This document shows, piece after piece, positions 12,109 through 19,500 of a stretch of 23,204 bases of DNA. The DNA is taken from IMG/VR virus record IMGVR_UViG_3300046376_000205, positions 1 through 23,204 of that record. One strand, 5' to 3'. A program made the position numbers and the translations under genes. The notes under the pieces were generated by a model. It was given only the letters and a program-made list of their open reading frames with translations. It was not told the origin of the DNA and made no database searches. Each line of letters opens with the position of its first letter. The first letter of the stretch is position 1. The stretch comes from a virus.

Positions 12109-12963
12109 CTATGCCATCGGCCAGTTCGGCGGCGCGATGAAGTGGGTATGCCCGGCCAGTTCCGGGTGCGCCAGGTGCGCCGCGTCGGACAATATGTAAG
12201 GTTTATCCGGCGGGCGCTTGTATTCCAGCTCGTGCATGACGTGGTGCAGGTGCGCCAGGAACAGCTTCACGGCGTAACGCTCGGCGCGCAGGTGGATGCG
12301 TGCGGGTGGCAGCTTGCCCGACTCGTAGTGCTTGCGCGCGTCCGTGTCGGCCCCGAACTTCTTGGCGGCGAGTGACGCCGCAGCCTGAGCAGCGAATGCG
12401 CCTGCTTCGTTCTTGGTGATCTCGTAGGCCTTTCTGGACACATAGACTTTGCCATAGACGTCATGTTCGTTGTTGTGAACTTTGACGAACGATTCGCCGA
12501 TCAGGAAGCACAGTCGCTTCAGGCTGCCGTTCCACGGGCGTTTCTTGCCCTTGTCCCATTTTACGGTCGGGTCGAGGCCGGCAAAACGCCAGATATGACC
12601 GACTGTCGGGGCCAGTTTGATGTCTATGTGGCACAGCAAGCCCGCCGCGATGACCGGCCCGATGCCGACGATCGATCGTGCCCACACGCCGGCCGGCTGC
12701 GCCCCGGAGTAGGCGTCCAGGGCGCGGCGGATCTGTAGCTCCAGCGTCTCGCGCTGCCCGGCGAGCCAGGTCATCACGTCATGCGGCTCGCCTGACTCGC
12801 TGAGCGTGCGCTCCTGGTGCCCGGCGCGGATTCTGTCGCGCTGCATCGCGTAGTAGGCGTCGACCAGAAACCTAGCTTCGTCAGTACTCAGTGTTCGCGC
12901 GGCGTTGCGCAGATCGCGTGTCAGTCGTGCGACCGGGTCGAGCAGCTGTGCCGTTTCGCTCAT
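12109..12963 (-). CDS. IS110/IS116-type transposase C-terminal-domain protein without RuvC domain
   Basis: A 284-residue protein starting MSETAQLLDPVARLTRDLRN. Residues 1-90 are helical. Residues 95-165 match the IS110/IS116/IS902 C-terminal domain: ARSIVGIGPVIAAGLLCHID, then GHIWRFAGLDPTVKW and KRPWNGSLKRLCFLIGESFV. The GIGPV helix-hairpin-helix and FAGLDP are plain. The N-terminal DEDD/RuvC-like catalytic domain of IS110 enzymes is absent, and where those have a Ser-Gly after AGLxP this protein has WDKGKK. It is therefore more likely a DNA-structure-binding protein than an active transposase. The rest is basic and helical (LHLRAERYAVKLFLAHLHHV). The start codon overlaps the possible portal start on the other strand. 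The repeat array lies directly downstream. Confidence 0.75.
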   Translation of the reverse strand: MSETAQLLDPVARLTRDLRNAARTLSTDEARFLVDAYYAMQRDRIRAGHQERTLSESGEPHDVMTWLAGQRETLELQIRRALDAYSGAQPAGVWARSIVGIGPVIAAGLLCHIDIKLAPTVGHIWRFAGLDPTVKWDKGKKRPWNGSLKRLCFLIGESFVKVHNNEHDVYGKVYVSRKAYEITKNEAGAFAAQAAASLAAKKFGADTDARKHYESGKLPPARIHLRAERYAVKLFLAHLHHVMHELEYKRPPDKPYILSDAAHLAHPELAGHTHFIAPPNWPMA

Positions 12964-13015
12964 GTCAGACCTCGAGAGTTTCCATGCGCCCTATTCCTAC
13001 CAGCGCCGCGCTCTG

Positions 13016-15247
13016 ATGGCACGCACCAGGATTCGCGCCGGCGACGCCGATATTGTCAGCGAGGCCAAAAACCGCTTCGAGCGCTGCGAGAAGTGGGAGG
13101 CCGACGCGCGCGAAAACGCCCTCGAGGATGCCAGGTTCGCCAACGGCGACAGCGTGAATATGTGGCAATGGTCGCAGATCGTGCGCAACGCGCGCGGCAA
13201 CCGGCCCATGTTAACGATGAATAAAGCCAGGCAGCACATTTTGCAGATCGTCAACGACGCGAGGCAGCACAAGGCGCAAGTCAAGATCACCCCCACCGGC
13301 GGGCGCGCCAGCTACGAGGCGGCGCAGGTATTTGCCGGCATCATCCGACGCATCGAATATCAATCCAAAGCCGTCGATGCATACAGCACGGCGATATACC
13401 ACCAGGTCGAAACCGGGATTGGATACGTCAGGGTGGTCACGGACTTCGCTGACGATGACAGCTTCGACCAGGAGATCTTCATCCGCAGGATCGCCGATCC
13501 GCGCACCGTGTATTTAGACCCGGATGCGAAAGAATATGACAAGGCGGATATGAAGTTTGCCTTCGTATTTAATGATCACGAGCGAGACAGCTGGGAGGCG
13601 AAGCACGGCAAAGACCTGAATGCAGGTCCCGTCGCGCTCGACAACACGGACGGGTGGAATGACAAGGACCACGTCCGGGAGGCGGAGTATTGGCGTCGCA
13701 ACGAACACAATGACACGCTGCACCTGCTGACGGACGGCAGCACGGTGCGCGAATCCGACCTCGAGGACGGCGAGCTGGAGCAGCTCAAGCCGCACATTGT
13801 CAAATCGCGCGATGTCGGCCAGCCGGAGGTGGAGTGGTTTAGAATCGCCGGTGACAGGATCGTCGAGCGCAAAGTATGGCTCGGTAAATATATCCCAATC
13901 GTTCCATTTATCGGTGAGGAAGTTGTCATCGAGAACCGCATGGACCGCAAGGGCCATACCAGGGCGCTAATCGATGCGCAGCGTATGTACAATTATTGGT
14001 CGAGTGCAGCGGTCGAACAGGTCGCGTTGCAGAACAAGTCACCATACGTCGCCACGGCGCAGTCGATCGAAGGCAGGGAACGCGACTGGGAGAATGCCAA
14101 CCTCGAGAATAAATCGGTCCTGATATACAATGGTATAGACGAGACCGGACAGAAGGTAGAGCGGCCGGAACGCGCGCAGCCGCCGCAAATGGCACAGGCA
14201 TATTTGGAAGGCATGAACATCGCCCGGCAGGATATGATGATGGTCAGCGGGCAATACGAAGCTGAAATGGGCCAGCCCGGCAACGAACGCAGCGGCGTGG
14301 CAATCCAACAGAGACAGCGTCAAGGTGATAACGCTACGTACCATTACATCGATAATCAATCGAAAGGAATACGCCAGGTTGGTCGTATCTGTCTCGATCT
14401 GATTCCTAAAGTTTATGACACGGCCAGGGTTATGAAAATCATGGCGGAGGACGGATCAGACTCCGACATCCACCTGGTGCCGAATGCGCCGGTTGCGCAC
14501 CAGCAGATTGCATCGACGCAGCAAGGCCCGATGCCGGTGACGCCGCAGCAGGCCGATGCGATCAACAGCGATCCTAATCAACCAGATGTCAAAACGATCT
14601 TTAATCCGAATGTGGGCCGTTATGACGTAATGGCCGATGTAGGTCCGAGCTACGGCACGCAGCGCCAGGAGGCGGCGAATGCCTTCTCACAAATCATGCA
14701 GCAGAATCCTGCAGCATTCCAGCTCGTCGGGGACTTCTGGGCGGCAAATTCGGATTTCCCTGGCGCGGACGAACTGGCGGAGCGTTTGAAGAAAGGCCTG
14801 CCGCCGCAGTATGCGGACGGACCATCCGCGCAGGTGCAGCAGCTGCAGCAGCAAGCGCAGCAGATGGCGCAGCAAGCGCACCAGCTGCTCGGGCAGGCGG
14901 ATTCGGAGATCGCTGCACTGAAGCAGCAGCTGGCTGCGCTGCAGCTCCAGGCGAAGGACAAGGCGGTAGAGAACACCACGCGCGACTACGATGCCGAAAC
15001 CAAGCGCTTGCAGACTGTCGCGCAAGCCGACCCGGCCGCCGCGCAGGTGATCATCCGCAGCATGTTGTCGCAGCTGCTCGGCATGCCGGCCTTGCCAATC
15101 ATGCACGAACATATCGCGGCCGACACGCAACACGCGCAGTCGCTCATGCCGCCCGACCCGGAAGCTGATGGCGGTGACGGTGCCGCGGCACCCGCGCCAG
15201 CGATGCCTCCGCCGAACCCCGCCGCGCCCGCGCCGGCGATGCAGTGA
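13016..15247 (+). CDS. P22-type portal protein
   Basis: A 743-residue protein (P22 gp1 is 725) starting MARTRIRAGDADIVSEAKNR. It forms the dodecameric DNA gate at the head vertex and binds terminase and head-completion proteins. P22-portal features include FERCEKWEADARENALEDAR, GNRPMLTMNKARQHILQIVN, IRRIADPRTVYLDPDAKEYD, and FIGEEVVIENRMDRKGHTRA followed by RMYNYWSSAAVEQVALQNKS. The C-terminal third has a Gln-rich coiled coil (VQQLQQQAQQMAQQAHQLL) and a Pro/Ala tail. An in-frame ATG at 12962 (MSDLESFH) would add 18 residues. Neither start has a clear ribosome-binding site; 13016 matches the usual N-terminus better and avoids overlap with the divergent gene. Confidence 0.92.
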   Translation: MARTRIRAGDADIVSEAKNRFERCEKWEADARENALEDARFANGDSVNMWQWSQIVRNARGNRPMLTMNKARQHILQIVNDARQHKAQVKITPTGGRASYEAAQVFAGIIRRIEYQSKAVDAYSTAIYHQVETGIGYVRVVTDFADDDSFDQEIFIRRIADPRTVYLDPDAKEYDKADMKFAFVFNDHERDSWEAKHGKDLNAGPVALDNTDGWNDKDHVREAEYWRRNEHNDTLHLLTDGSTVRESDLEDGELEQLKPHIVKSRDVGQPEVEWFRIAGDRIVERKVWLGKYIPIVPFIGEEVVIENRMDRKGHTRALIDAQRMYNYWSSAAVEQVALQNKSPYVATAQSIEGRERDWENANLENKSVLIYNGIDETGQKVERPERAQPPQMAQAYLEGMNIARQDMMMVSGQYEAEMGQPGNERSGVAIQQRQRQGDNATYHYIDNQSKGIRQVGRICLDLIPKVYDTARVMKIMAEDGSDSDIHLVPNAPVAHQQIASTQQGPMPVTPQQADAINSDPNQPDVKTIFNPNVGRYDVMADVGPSYGTQRQEAANAFSQIMQQNPAAFQLVGDFWAANSDFPGADELAERLKKGLPPQYADGPSAQVQQLQQQAQQMAQQAHQLLGQADSEIAALKQQLAALQLQAKDKAVENTTRDYDAETKRLQTVAQADPAAAQVIIRSMLSQLLGMPALPIMHEHIAADTQHAQSLMPPDPEADGGDGAAAPAPAMPPPNPAAPAPAMQ

Positions 15248-15257
15248 GGACACCGAC

Positions 15258-15428
15258 ATGCCAATACTGCTGATCATCATCGTGCTGCTGCTGGTGTTTG
15301 GCCTCGGCGGCGGCGGATACTACTACGGCAGCGCGGCAGGATGGGGCGGCCCGCACTACCTGGGCGGCGGCGTCGGCCTGCTTCTGCTGGTGCTGCTGAT
15401 CCTGTTCCTGTTCGGCTATCTCCGATGA
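15258..15428 (+). CDS. DUF3309-like small membrane protein
   Basis: A 56-residue protein made of two hydrophobic helices around a Gly/Tyr-rich turn: MPILLIIIVLLLVFGLGGGG, then YYYGSAAGWGGPHYLGGG and LLLLVLLILFLFGYLR. The layout (Leu/Ile helix, aromatic WG turn, second Leu helix) is that of DUF3309. Function is unknown; phage versions lie among structural genes. It follows the portal by ten bases and precedes the next gene by seven. Confidence 0.6.
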   Translation: MPILLIIIVLLLVFGLGGGGYYYGSAAGWGGPHYLGGGVGLLLLVLLILFLFGYLR

Positions 15429-15435
15429 GGGTACG

Positions 15436-15765
15436 ATGAGGACATCACTAAACGGCGCCGCGCGCGCGAAGAAAGCGGCACCGCCACCGGGTCGCAATAA
15501 TGACCCAGTCGCGAAGCCATCGTCGGCGCCCGCAGGCGACTACACGATGCCGCTGGAGGTGTTCGCGAACCATTTCATCCAGCCGCGGCTCGATGGGTTG
15601 GTGACCCAGCTAAGGGAAGACCAGAACCGGTTCGCTTCTGAGGTGCTGGCGCGGGTCATTACAGCATTGCGCGAGCATCAGGCGGCGATAGCTGGGCTGC
15701 TCGCTCCGCCGGCCGCGCCGCTCGCGAAGGCCAAGAAGACCAAGAAGCGCAAGGGGAAGCGCTGA
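15436..15765 (+). CDS. Hypothetical protein with Lys-rich tail
   Basis: A 109-residue protein: a basic disordered N-terminus (MRTSLNGAARAKKAAPPPGR), a helical middle (MPLEVFANHFIQPRLDGLVT, then LREDQNRFASEVLARVITAL) and a strongly basic end (KAKKTKKRKGKR). GAGGG precedes ATG 15436. The stop overlaps the next start (TGATG). The tail suggests nucleic-acid contact in the virion. No family recognised. Confidence 0.6.
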   Translation: MRTSLNGAARAKKAAPPPGRNNDPVAKPSSAPAGDYTMPLEVFANHFIQPRLDGLVTQLREDQNRFASEVLARVITALREHQAAIAGLLAPPAAPLAKAKKTKKRKGKR

Positions 15766-17669
15766 TGGCGAACGCTCTCCAGCAGTCGCAGACGGACCCT
15801 GCCAACCCGTTGAGCTGGTATGGCTACGTCAATGCGCAGCTGCAGCAGCCTCCGCAGCAGAGCACTGACGACATCCCCACCATCGACGTGACGGCGCACG
15901 CCCCTCCGGCTGAGCCGAGTCCGGTCGTGCAGGCATGGCATAACTTGGCGGCCGGGCCGCCAGCGATCTGGAACAAAGACAACCCGGTCGGCACGGAGCG
16001 TGTCGGCGATCAGTCGCTGACTGTGCCGCGGGGCGACTTCGATCCGGTCGTCGACTTGCCGCACGGCGGGCGGATGAGGCAGAGCCAGCTCGACGCCATG
16101 AAGGAGGGATCGCTCACTACATTCGGCGACCTGTCGCAGATCGCCGGAGCCGAGGGCGGCGAGGGGCCGCGCGTGCCAGGCGGCAGGACCACCATGCTGC
16201 CCGCCACGCGACGAGGCAGGCCAGGACCACCGACGCGCCGGGACGTGCCGCCGCCTGTCCCGGAGGTGTCGCCCGGGCCGGCAGCGGTGCCTGCAGCGGC
16301 AGTCGCAGAGGCGCCCGCGGCAGTGCCTGCAGCAGCTGCACCGCCTCCGGCAGGGGCAGCCCCAGCAGTCCCCGTGTCGCCCGAAGCGGAGCCGGCCTTC
16401 GGCATCGGGCACAACAATCCGCCGGTGCGCAACGCCATCTGGGCGGCGCCCCAGACGCGTGGCACGGCGACGGCTGTGTTGGGCAAGATGGGGTCGAACG
16501 CGGACCAGACGCTCGAGGCGCTCGGCCTGCCGGCCTACAACGACATCGTGCCGTCGACCAACACCGGACCCGTGCCGCAGAGCATGGTGCAATCAGGATC
16601 GCCGGCGCGGCCCGGCCAGGTGTTCGACCTGTCTGATACGTGGCAAGTGCCGGCTGTACAGCAGTCTGACCTATCGCGCATCGACCCGAACGCCGGGCTG
16701 CGGAAGGGGCTTCCGCAACACATCATCGACGCGACCACCGACCCTGACATGCGCGCGAAACTGCGGACTGTCGCGGAGGCGGGACTGCGGGCCGGCGGCG
16801 CCTATTGGTATAACGCCGAACCGCTGCGCCTGGCGTTCGTCAGTGAGCTGGGACCGGCCGAGGGAAATGCGGCCTTCACGCAATATATGCGAACGATTGG
16901 CGCCGTGAGTGCCGGCTCCGATGTCGGCCAGAATATTCGGACGGCGTCCTACTATAACATCAGGGAGCGGCAGGGCAGGCCGGTGCAATCGGTCGAGGAT
17001 CTCGTCTCGCCCTACGGCCACAAGATGCAGAATACGCAATTCGGGGCTTACTCCGATATTGCCGGCGGCAATCCGCTCGACCCGGAGATGCGGCCGAAGC
17101 GGGCGAGCTTCGACGCCAATTTGTCCGGCAATCAGCAGCCGGTGACAGTGGACAAGCACAACATGCGCCTGATCGGCATGCTGTCGCAAAATCCTGAGTT
17201 CCTCAACACGACGATCGAGGCGGACGTCAACTACCCGTCGATCGGCATCAAGAAAGGCGACAAGATCAACTTCCGCGACGCGGTGAAGAGCGGGCGCATC
17301 ACGATGGATCAGGCGCTGCAGATCCCGCAGGCGTGGAAGGATGTCCCCGCGGCCAATCACTACGCGGCGCTGGAGGGTTTCCAGCAGTCGCTGGCGAATG
17401 AGATGGGGATCTCCCCCGCGCAGTTGCAGGCGGCCTTGTGGGTCGGCGGCGGGCGCGTGACGGGACTGCGGAGTCTGCCGACGTCATTCATGGGCGCCGT
17501 CGAGAGCCGGCTGCAGCGGACGGCCGCCGAGCGTGGCGGCACGCCCACCAAAGCACTGCTGGACTTCGTGCGCGGCAAGAAACCGCTCCTGACGCCGCTG
17601 GCGGCGACGGCGGGCGCGGGTGCCGCGGCTAATGCTCTGAGCCAGCCCGACGACGCAGGGCGTCAATGA
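15765..17669 (+). CDS. Large virion-associated protein of unknown function
   Basis: A 634-residue protein starting MANALQQSQTDPANPLSWYG. Residues 1-135 are acidic and partly disordered, 140-210 form a long Pro/Ala/Gly linker, and 215-600 are a globular region. That region holds ARPGQVFDLSDTWQVPAVQQ, AGLRAGGAYWYNAEPLRLAF, GSDVGQNIRTASYYNIRERQ, PYGHKMQNTQFGAYSDIAGG and PVTVDKHNMRLIGML near residue 460. It ends in a hydrophobic Ala-rich segment. Position between portal and scaffold and the large size suggest an injected or structural protein. The TVDxHxxRxLGM-like part recalls an uncharacterised phage family that I cannot name safely. Its 3' end overlaps a convergent minus gene by 41 bases. GGGGAAG precedes the ATG. 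Confidence 0.7.
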   Translation: MANALQQSQTDPANPLSWYGYVNAQLQQPPQQSTDDIPTIDVTAHAPPAEPSPVVQAWHNLAAGPPAIWNKDNPVGTERVGDQSLTVPRGDFDPVVDLPHGGRMRQSQLDAMKEGSLTTFGDLSQIAGAEGGEGPRVPGGRTTMLPATRRGRPGPPTRRDVPPPVPEVSPGPAAVPAAAVAEAPAAVPAAAAPPPAGAAPAVPVSPEAEPAFGIGHNNPPVRNAIWAAPQTRGTATAVLGKMGSNADQTLEALGLPAYNDIVPSTNTGPVPQSMVQSGSPARPGQVFDLSDTWQVPAVQQSDLSRIDPNAGLRKGLPQHIIDATTDPDMRAKLRTVAEAGLRAGGAYWYNAEPLRLAFVSELGPAEGNAAFTQYMRTIGAVSAGSDVGQNIRTASYYNIRERQGRPVQSVEDLVSPYGHKMQNTQFGAYSDIAGGNPLDPEMRPKRASFDANLSGNQQPVTVDKHNMRLIGMLSQNPEFLNTTIEADVNYPSIGIKKGDKINFRDAVKSGRITMDQALQIPQAWKDVPAANHYAALEGFQQSLANEMGISPAQLQAALWVGGGRVTGLRSLPTSFMGAVESRLQRTAAERGGTPTKALLDFVRGKKPLLTPLAATAGAGAAANALSQPDDAGRQ

Positions 17670-17826
17670 ACTCCCAGATGGCGAACGCCTCGTCGATATC
17701 CCTGGCGAGCTTCGCGATGGTTCGCAACTCTTCCAGGCTCATTCCCCAGCTCTCGGCTTTCGCGACGAACGCGTCAGCCTCTTCGGTCTGATCCCAGCTA
17801 TATTCGCGTGATACGGTGGGTGGCAT
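17629..17826 (-). CDS. Small acidic hypothetical protein, convergent to the large virion gene
   Basis: A 65-residue protein from ATG 17826, preceded by a long purine-rich GGAAGGAAGGAACGAGG. It reads MPPTVSREYSWDQTEEADAF, then VAKAESWGMSLEELRTIAKL and ARDIDEAFAIWEFIDALRRR, an acidic helical bundle pattern. It is the only minus-strand gene in the late region, and its last 41 bases overlap the end of the plus-strand gene. It may be a separately expressed accessory gene (moron). The longer frame back to 18027 is rejected. Confidence 0.55.
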   Translation of the reverse strand: MPPTVSREYSWDQTEEADAFVAKAESWGMSLEELRTIAKLARDIDEAFAIWEFIDALRRRAGSEH

Positions 17827-17862
17827 GCCTCGTTCCTTCCTTCCAAGGGGCGTGGTTAGGGC

Positions 17863-17890
17863 CGGTGTCGGTGCTGCCGCACCGATGCCG
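17863..17890 (+). terminator. 12-bp stem-loop in divergent gap
   Basis: As plus-strand RNA, 17863-17874 pairs with 17879-17890 over 12 base pairs, two of them G-U, around a TGCC loop. The wobble pairs exist only in the plus transcript, so it probably acts on rightward transcripts, about 190 bases past the large virion gene. No T-run follows. An AT-rich GTATATATG at 17922 may be a promoter for the next genes. Confidence 0.45.
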
Positions 17891-18003
17891 ACCCGCAACA
17901 TAGCATGGCTTGTTATGTGACGTATATATGAACCCCCGCGGAGTCTATTTTCTCCCGATTCACGCTGTGTAGAACTGTAGACTCCCGATAGGACGAAATC
18001 CGC

Positions 18004-18348
18004 ATGTGTGACGCCATGGGCCGACACCTCGAGCAGCTTCTGGAGCGGCTCGGGGAGCAGATGACCAGGGCCGAGGCCCAGCTCGGGCGGGCGCTCGAGC
18101 AGGAAAATCGCCGCCTGGCCGACATCGAGGTCCGACTGCGCCTGGTCGAGGCACGCGACGCGGGCGATGAGGAGGGCGGGAGGATCGAGCTGGACGACCT
18201 CGACCTCCGCGTGACGCTGCTCTACGACCAGATCGGCCGGCTCAGTGCCCAGGTCGCAATCCTCACCGGCAGCGTCGGCCTGGCGCAGGACAGCGAGCCG
18301 TGCTCATTCGATCCGCCGATCGACCGTGCCGGACACGCCGCAGACTGA
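18004..18348 (+). CDS. Coiled-coil hypothetical protein
   Basis: A 114-residue protein beginning MCDAMGRHLEQLLERLGEQM. Residues 5-90 form an almost unbroken charged coiled coil (TRAEAQLGRALEQENRRLAD, RLSAQVAILTGSVG), followed by a short Pro/Asp tail. An AGGA lies about 12 bases before the ATG; the second Met (MGRHLEQ) is an alternative. It begins a new plus-strand block after the divergent gap. No family recognised. Confidence 0.55.
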   Translation: MCDAMGRHLEQLLERLGEQMTRAEAQLGRALEQENRRLADIEVRLRLVEARDAGDEEGGRIELDDLDLRVTLLYDQIGRLSAQVAILTGSVGLAQDSEPCSFDPPIDRAGHAAD

Positions 18349-18544
18349 CAGGGTCGAATGCGACGAGCTGGCGATTATTGCCCGGGAATTTCGTTCCACT
18401 GCCGAGCGTATGCGGCGCAGTAGCTACGTATCTGTCGTGAACGGTCGACCATCCATTGCGGTGCGGTATCGCACGCGCGCCTGGGCCTACGACGAGGCTG
18501 CGCGCTGCTGCCAGGAGCAGCTGGACGCCAGCGCATCTGACTGA
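18326..18544 (+). CDS. Small hypothetical protein
   Basis: A 72-residue protein from GTG 18326, overlapping the previous gene by 23 bases: MPDTPQTDRVECDELAIIAR, then EFRSTAERMRRSSYVSVVNG and RPSIAVRYRTRAWAYDEAAR. The helix-strand-helix order with CDELAIIAREFRSTAERMR looks like a real small fold. The start is uncertain as no good ribosome-binding site is seen. Function unknown. Confidence 0.5.
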   Translation: MPDTPQTDRVECDELAIIAREFRSTAERMRRSSYVSVVNGRPSIAVRYRTRAWAYDEAARCCQEQLDASASD

Positions 18545-18561
18545 CTGACACCTGAGGAAAC

Positions 18562-19293
18562 ATGGAAGAAGACAACGACACCGCCCCGCCGGGCGGTGCG
18601 CCGGATGACGCCGGCCAGACGGCCGCGCCCGAAGGCGCATCGACGGAAGCCACCACCACCACCGACACCACCGAGACCACAGAGGCCCCGGAGACCGAAC
18701 AGCAACGGCAGAGCCGGGGGGATCGGCGCTTCGCCGAGCTGTCCGCCCGCAACGCCGCGCAGGCTGCGGAGCTAGAGCGCCTGCGCAACGCCACCCGCCA
18801 GCCGCAGCCGGGCGACCCGCACCTGACGCCGGAGGCGCAGGCCTACCTCGACCAGCGCGTCGCCGCGGAAGTGGCGCGGAGGACGATCGAGGAACGCGCG
18901 CAGAGGTTCCACGCGGAGGGCCGTGCGCAATACCCCGACTGGGCCGAGCGCGCGAAGGACTTGATGGAGATGGGCGCCGACGCCGGCTTCGCCGAGCTGC
19001 TGCTCGAGCTGCCCGATGGCGCCAAGGTCGCCGGAGCGTTGCACGACGATCCCGAAGAGCTGCAGCGCATCACCTCGTTGCGGACAGAGCGAGCACGCGC
19101 CATCGCGCTCGGCAACTACGCCGCCAGCCTCGCCCCGCGCACGAGGACACCGCGCGTGTCGAATGCGCCTGCGCCGATCAAGCCGCTCAGCAGCGGCACC
19201 GCGCGCGCCGCGTTCAATGAATATACGGCCTCGGCCGACGAGCTGGCCGAGTATTATGCCAAGCAGGCGATGGACGCGCGCCGCCGCGGCTAA
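18562..19293 (+). CDS. Scaffolding protein (candidate)
   Basis: A 243-residue acidic, Ala/Thr-rich protein. It opens MEEDNDTAPPGGAPDDAGQT with a TTTTDTTETTEAPETEQQ stretch, then helices (RRFAELSARNAAQAAELERL, AQAYLDQRVAAEVARRTIEE, FAELLLELPDGAKVAGALHD) and a short C-terminal helix SADELAEYYAKQAMDARRRG with a basic end. P22-like scaffolds are helical, acidic at the front and use a basic C-terminal helix to bind coat protein. The position directly before the coat gene supports this. GAGGAAA precedes the ATG. Scaffold guides procapsid assembly and leaves before packaging ends. Confidence 0.78.
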   Translation: MEEDNDTAPPGGAPDDAGQTAAPEGASTEATTTTDTTETTEAPETEQQRQSRGDRRFAELSARNAAQAAELERLRNATRQPQPGDPHLTPEAQAYLDQRVAAEVARRTIEERAQRFHAEGRAQYPDWAERAKDLMEMGADAGFAELLLELPDGAKVAGALHDDPEELQRITSLRTERARAIALGNYAASLAPRTRTPRVSNAPAPIKPLSSGTARAAFNEYTASADELAEYYAKQAMDARRRG

Positions 19294-19308
19294 ATTCTGC
19301 CTTGCGTC

Positions 19309-19378
19309 AACCGCCGCGCCCGGTATATGGCGCTGTGTCTACGCCTGAACCGCCGCGTCCGGTATATGACGCTGTGTC
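19309..19378. repeat. Two 31-bp direct repeats in the scaffold-coat gap
   Basis: The segments 19309-19339 and 19348-19378 differ at two positions, both transitions (39-base period). Each contains CCGGTATATGxCGCTGTGTC. TATATG could be a -10; TTGCGT 16 bases before the first copy could be its -35. The gap of 207 bases (19294-19500) holds no convincing gene. Confidence 0.7.
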
Positions 19379-19500
19379 GTGCCCACCCGCCTGCGTCGCT
19401 GTGGCTACCCAGGATTCGCGACAGACGGAAACCGCCCCAAGACCGCGCAGCTCAATGCGTGAGGGGCCTTTCCATTTCTCTGTCGCGAAAGACCCTGGCC

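Noticed and set aside
10129-12140. Long plus-strand ORFs across the array (10129-10776, 10476-11144, 11178-12140, 11491-12033)
   Set aside because: They arise in several frames because the step is a multiple of three. They change frame at indels, and one runs antisense through the zinc-ribbon core.
12109-12963. Complete IS110 insertion sequence
   Set aside because: Only the C-terminal domain is recognisable, the RuvC-like catalytic domain and the Ser-Gly are missing, and no element ends or target duplication are seen.
15678-16592. 304-residue minus-strand ORF
   Set aside because: Antisense to the large virion protein; Arg/His/Cys-rich with no recognisable fold.
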